Shown here piece after piece: positions 14,203 through 16,878 of a stretch of DNA of 16,878 bases. Position numbers and translations under genes: made by a program. Below the pieces are notes generated by a model, which saw only the letters and a program-made list of their open reading frames with translations, ran no database searches and was not told the origin of the DNA. Each line of letters opens with the position of its first letter. Position 1 is the stretch's first letter. Source of the stretch: Thermofilum sp. (GTDB lineage: Archaea; Thermoproteota; Thermoprotei; Thermofilales; Thermofilaceae); the NCBI GenBank assembly GCA_020832965.1, contig JAJHRM010000024.1:1-16878 (forward strand), written 5' to 3'.

Positions 14203-14882
14203 TTCTTCTTGAGTATTTCCTTTATCCTTGTTGAAGAATAGTTTTCCAGCCTCTTGTCCAGCTGCCTGATTTCTGCTTTTATCCCTGTTTCTTCTAGTGC
14301 TCTTTCGATCAGCGGCTTAAGAGAAGTCTGATCGGGTCCCAGGAAGATTATATCGGGCTTTACTTCTTGTACTATTTTCCTAAAATCGGGCGGATACGTT
14401 CCAATAACGACTTCCGTCACTGCTTTTAATTCGCTAAGGATTTCGGCTCTCTCTTTTTCTGAAAGAACAGGTAGCCTGCCCTTAGTCTCCATAACCGTCT
14501 GATCCTTGGCTATAACCACGTAAACCCTACCCAGCTCTCTCGCCTTTCTGAGGAAATAGAGATGTCCTAGGTGGAGGATGTCAAAGACACCTCCAACAAG
14601 CACCCTTTTAGTAGAGGATACGTGCTGGGGCCACATAAAATCGACCTTGCCTAATAGTCTTAGTGCGTCAAGCAGTCCTTCCGCGTAAGATGAGCATGCG
14701 ATAGACGTTAAGCAATCTTTCTTTGAAAGATAGTATCTCGCGTCGCTGAGGTAGTCTCTCGCAAGACGTATGAGTTCCTCCAGCTTCCTGTTCTGCGCAA
14801 TAATCTTTAATGTTCCGAGAGCCTCTTCGATGTTTAAGATGTATCTCTCTGCATTTTTCTCGCATTTAGCCGCCTGTTCCAA
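14199..14882 (-). CDS. DUF357 - cytidylyltransferase fusion (FAD synthetase RibL-like)
   Basis: A 227-aa two-domain protein. Residues 1-80 are helical and match the DUF357 type (SDARYYLSKKDCLTSIACSSYAEGLLDALR region). Residues 92-225 form a nucleotidyltransferase fold with GVFDILHLGH (HxGH at 104-107), a FLGPDQ strand and the closing SSTRI (216-220). By analogy with archaeal RibL it may transfer AMP from ATP to FMN to make FAD, but glycerol-phosphate or other cytidylyltransferases share these motifs, so the substrate is inferred. The start is a TTG, 49 bp inside dphB; GGAGGTG stands eight bases upstream, which fixes it well. Last gene of the TFB - dphB group. Confidence 0.82.
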   Translation of the reverse strand: MEQAAKCEKNAERYILNIEEALGTLKIIAQNRKLEELIRLARDYLSDARYYLSKKDCLTSIACSSYAEGLLDALRLLGKVDFMWPQHVSSTKRVLVGGVFDILHLGHLYFLRKARELGRVYVVIAKDQTVMETKGRLPVLSEKERAEILSELKAVTEVVIGTYPPDFRKIVQEVKPDIIFLGPDQTSLKPLIERALEETGIKAEIRQLDKRLENYSSTRIKEILKKN

Positions 14883-15679
14883 TCCTTGAGCACCTCCATT
14901 GACGTGCCTGTTCTATAGTATAAAAACTCTATCTCCGAGTCATGCAAATGCCCTGGGATTATCAAGGAGTGGGGAGGCCCACCTAAATCTTTGTTTTTTA
15001 GGTCTGAAAGTTTTCCAACAAATATTTGTTCATCTTCAGCCGTCGCCCTGGCTACGGCTATTGCCAGCGTATCTTCGTTTAAAACATTTTCCTTAAATTT
15101 CTCTTCTATCCTAAGCAGAAGCGAGGCAGCCTGAGGCGCTGTCAGATACCTTTGCTCTTCTTGCCGGATATCCAGCAAAAATATGGTGTGGAGACCGCGG
15201 GACAAATTATCCTTTAGCGTCTCGTAAGGAGTATAAGGATAACTTTTTAACTCCTCATCTTCAGGAAAAACAAGTGTAACTATTTTTCCAAACTTGTATA
15301 CGTGAAGCCCCGTTGAGACAACTATGCCGTCTATTACTGATGCAGCCGGGATAACTTTAACCGCGATACCTAGCTTAAGCGCTTCTATTACCAAGGATGC
15401 ATGCGTTGTTGCTAGGAGCGGATTTCCTACCACGAGTAATACTACTTTTTCGTTTCGGGCCCTCTCGAGAATGATCTTCGCGCCTCTGTTCTCAATGTCA
15501 GACCTCGTCAGCTGGATAATTTGTCTATTGAGAAGCCTAGATAACTTATCCAGGGAAAAACTTGGAATTATGCTGGTATAGGTTTCTACGAATACAGCGG
15601 AGGCATCGCTTACTTCGCTCAGTAGTCCTAGCGGAATATCTCGAAGGTTGAAAAGCCCAATCCCAGCTAAGACTAGCAT
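14834..15679 (-). CDS. dphB: Diphthine synthase DphB
   Basis: S-adenosylmethionine-dependent methyltransferase that methylates the modified histidine of elongation factor 2 during diphthamide synthesis. Tetrapyrrole-methylase fold with the expected blocks: GIGLFNLRDIPLGLLSEV (6-23), VETYTS (31-36), VVGNPLLATTHASL (83-96), VARATAEDEQIFVGKL and GGPPHSLIIPGHLHDSEIEFL near the C-terminus. The usual GDP of the SAM site reads GNP here (N86). At 281 aa it is slightly long; the extra tail is the segment that overlaps the following cytidylyltransferase gene. ATG 15679 has no ribosome site but has TAAATTA about 26 nt upstream, so it may also be made from its own leaderless transcript. Confidence 0.95.
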   Translation of the reverse strand: MLVLAGIGLFNLRDIPLGLLSEVSDASAVFVETYTSIIPSFSLDKLSRLLNRQIIQLTRSDIENRGAKIILERARNEKVVLLVVGNPLLATTHASLVIEALKLGIAVKVIPAASVIDGIVVSTGLHVYKFGKIVTLVFPEDEELKSYPYTPYETLKDNLSRGLHTIFLLDIRQEEQRYLTAPQAASLLLRIEEKFKENVLNEDTLAIAVARATAEDEQIFVGKLSDLKNKDLGGPPHSLIIPGHLHDSEIEFLYYRTGTSMEVLKDWNRRLNARKMQRDTS

Positions 15680-15700
15680 AAAGGTGCCGGAAACCTATTT

Positions 15701-15710
15701 CCTAATTTAC
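15701..15710 (-). promoter_or_regulatory. TATA-like box for dphB
   Basis: GTAAATTAGG on the minus strand is centred about 26 nt before the dphB ATG, in the 44-bp gap after the TFB stop. Confidence 0.4.
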
Positions 15711-15723
15711 CTTGAGGCAGCTG

Positions 15724-16689
15724 TTACTTCTTGGTTATTGGCAGTTTGATGTCAAGTCTCTTAACCAGCTCCTTGTATCTATTTCTCACTGTGACCTCTG
15801 TGACTTTAGCAGCTCTAGCAACCTCTTTTTGGGTCCTCATCTCTCCGTTCTGGATTGCCGCTATATAGATCGCTGCCGCTGCTAGACCAGCTGGATCCTT
15901 CCCTGCAGTTAAGCCAACACCCCTAGCCTGGTCAATTATCTCCATTGCTCTTTTAATAGTGGCTCCTGATAAACGTAGCAATGAACCTATTCTAGGGACG
16001 AAATCAGCGGCATTTGGTAAGGGAACTTTTATCGATGCTTCTCTCAGCAGCAACCTGTAGCATCTAGCAACATCTTTCCTGCCAGCCCTCGTGTATAGAG
16101 CTATTTCGTCGAGTGTTCTCGGTAGGCGCATTTCCCTACATGCAGCATAAACCGCTGCCGCCATAACTGACTCGATTGATCTACCCCTGACAAGGTTGCT
16201 ATTCAAAGCGCTCCTGTATATCTCGAGTGCCCTGTCTAGAACAGCCTTTGGTAGACCTAGCTGTGCTCCCAGCCGTTCGAGCTCTATTACTGCCTGGGCA
16301 AGATTCCTCTCCATTGAGTTCTGAGCTCTAGCCCTTACTTGCCATTTCCTCAACCTAAGCATCTCTAAGCGTTTTCTTAGACTTATTTCTCTTCCTGCAG
16401 CATCTTTTCCAACCCAGTCAATATCTGTTACTGGGCTTTCAAATCCATAGCGGGTAATTGGCGCACCAACTCTGCTTCGCTTCTCTCTTTCCTCGGGTGT
16501 GAATGCACGCCATTCCGCTCCTTGATCGACCTCCCTTTCACTCATGACATAGCCGCAGTTAGCGCAGATTATTTCCCCGCGTGTAGAGTCATAGATTAAC
16601 CTCGTGCTTCCGCATTGAGGACAGCGAAGCTCTCCCTCCTTCGTTTCCCCACTATTTAAACTATCTTGCCTAAAGCTACCCTTAGACAT
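15724..16689 (-). CDS. tfb: Transcription initiation factor B (TFB)
   Basis: The archaeal TFIIB homologue, which bridges TBP-TATA and RNA polymerase. The 321 residues show an N-terminal zinc ribbon with C23-x2-C26 and C42-x2-C45, the B-reader/linker region ([20 protein letters not shown], 58-77), then two cyclin repeats (about 125-215 and 220-315) with the recognition-helix region [19 protein letters not shown] near the C-terminus. Everything needed for function is present. ATG 16689 is leaderless by TATA spacing. Crenarchaea often carry several TFBs; this window cannot say whether this is the main one. Confidence 0.98.
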   Translation of the reverse strand: MSKGSFRQDSLNSGETKEGELRCPQCGSTRLIYDSTRGEIICANCGYVMSEREVDQGAEWRAFTPEEREKRSRVGAPITRYGFESPVTDIDWVGKDAAGREISLRKRLEMLRLRKWQVRARAQNSMERNLAQAVIELERLGAQLGLPKAVLDRALEIYRSALNSNLVRGRSIESVMAAAVYAACREMRLPRTLDEIALYTRAGRKDVARCYRLLLREASIKVPLPNAADFVPRIGSLLRLSGATIKRAMEIIDQARGVGLTAGKDPAGLAAAAIYIAAIQNGEMRTQKEVARAAKVTEVTVRNRYKELVKRLDIKLPITKK

Positions 16690-16710
16690 TTTTTTTCACG
16701 CCCGAAATCC

Positions 16711-16718
16711 ATTTAAAT
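16711..16718 (-). promoter_or_regulatory. TATA box of tfb
   Basis: ATTTAAAT, with a purine-rich BRE-like GGAAAG just upstream on the minus strand, is centred about 26 nt before ATG 16689, predicting a leaderless mRNA. A second AT-rich palindrome, CTTATATTTAAG (16742-16753), could be an alternative upstream promoter. Confidence 0.6.
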
Positions 16719-16800
16719 CTTTCCAATTACTTTTTGTGCAGCTTATATTTAAGTTTTTCGTTTCTATAAAGAAGAGCTTTGCCTACGAGCGTTTAACCTC

Positions 16801-16845
16801 TTGCGCGCGCATGGTAGCTGGACCTTAATGTTTCGTTAGCGCGCG
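16801..16845. repeat. Paired GCGCGC palindromes upstream of tfb
   Basis: TTGCGCGCGCA (16801-16811) and TTAGCGCGCGG (16836-16846) lie about 25 bp apart between repeat copy 3 and the tfb promoter. The same GCGCGC core recurs at other intergenic points of the window. Confidence 0.45.
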
Positions 16846-16878
16846 GGGCGGGTTTTCCGCGAGCTCGAGTAGCCTGCG
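16846..16878 (-). repeat. Intergenic repeat element, copy 3 (cut by window end)
   Basis: Read on the minus strand, this is CGCAG-GCTA followed by CTCGAGCTCGCGGAAAA and CCCGCCC. It matches the right end of copy 2 over 17 identical bases and that of copy 1 with one missing base and a few changes. Only the right end is inside the window. It points toward tfb, as the other copies point toward their downstream genes. Confidence 0.6.

Overview
The window looks like part of a hyperthermophilic crenarchaeal (Thermoproteota) chromosome, and Thermofilum-like is the best guess. The marker genes are archaeal: transcription factor B, diphthine synthase DphB, Pth2-type peptidyl-tRNA hydrolase, type II methionine aminopeptidase, TmcA and a double-AAA Cdc48. 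Many genes have a TATA-like box about 24-29 nt before the start codon and no Shine-Dalgarno, as expected for leaderless archaeal mRNAs. Genes inside tight operons instead use GGTGA/GGAGG-type ribosome sites and ATGA-like overlaps. The genus is an inference; no rRNA gene is present.

Layout. Bases 1-1577 hold the tail of one gene and four small overlapping plus-strand genes (82, 92, 195 and 124 aa). Each has one N-terminal membrane segment followed by an exported domain with an even number of cysteines and exactly two N-glycosylation sequons; they are unrecognised and perhaps pilin-like. A gene-free stretch of about 470 bp follows, GC-rich in parts, carrying a repeat element. Then come a TGS-domain GTPase (2048-3190), Cdc48 (3423-5588) and a degenerate dihydroorotate-dehydrogenase-like iron-sulphur protein (5802-6941). 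It converges with a minus-strand translation cluster read from 12595 down to 6951: methionine aminopeptidase, a PF04008 'adenosine-specific kinase', Pth2, TruD and TmcA. A 42-bp divergent promoter separates this cluster from a plus-strand translin/Trax homologue (12638-13285). A second repeat copy and endonuclease V follow. Endonuclease V ends head-to-head, sharing a CTAG, with a minus-strand TFB - dphB - DUF357/cytidylyltransferase group. A third repeat copy is cut by the window end.

Theme. Most named genes serve translation and tRNA maintenance: N-terminal Met removal, peptidyl-tRNA recycling, tRNA pseudouridine and ac4C formation, EF-2 diphthamide, a translation-type GTPase, and a translin nuclease that in other organisms processes tRNA or small RNA. 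TFB and Cdc48 add basal transcription and protein quality control.

The most unusual features are the dispersed intergenic repeat, found upstream of three genes in the same orientation as each gene, and the four-gene cluster of exported small proteins.
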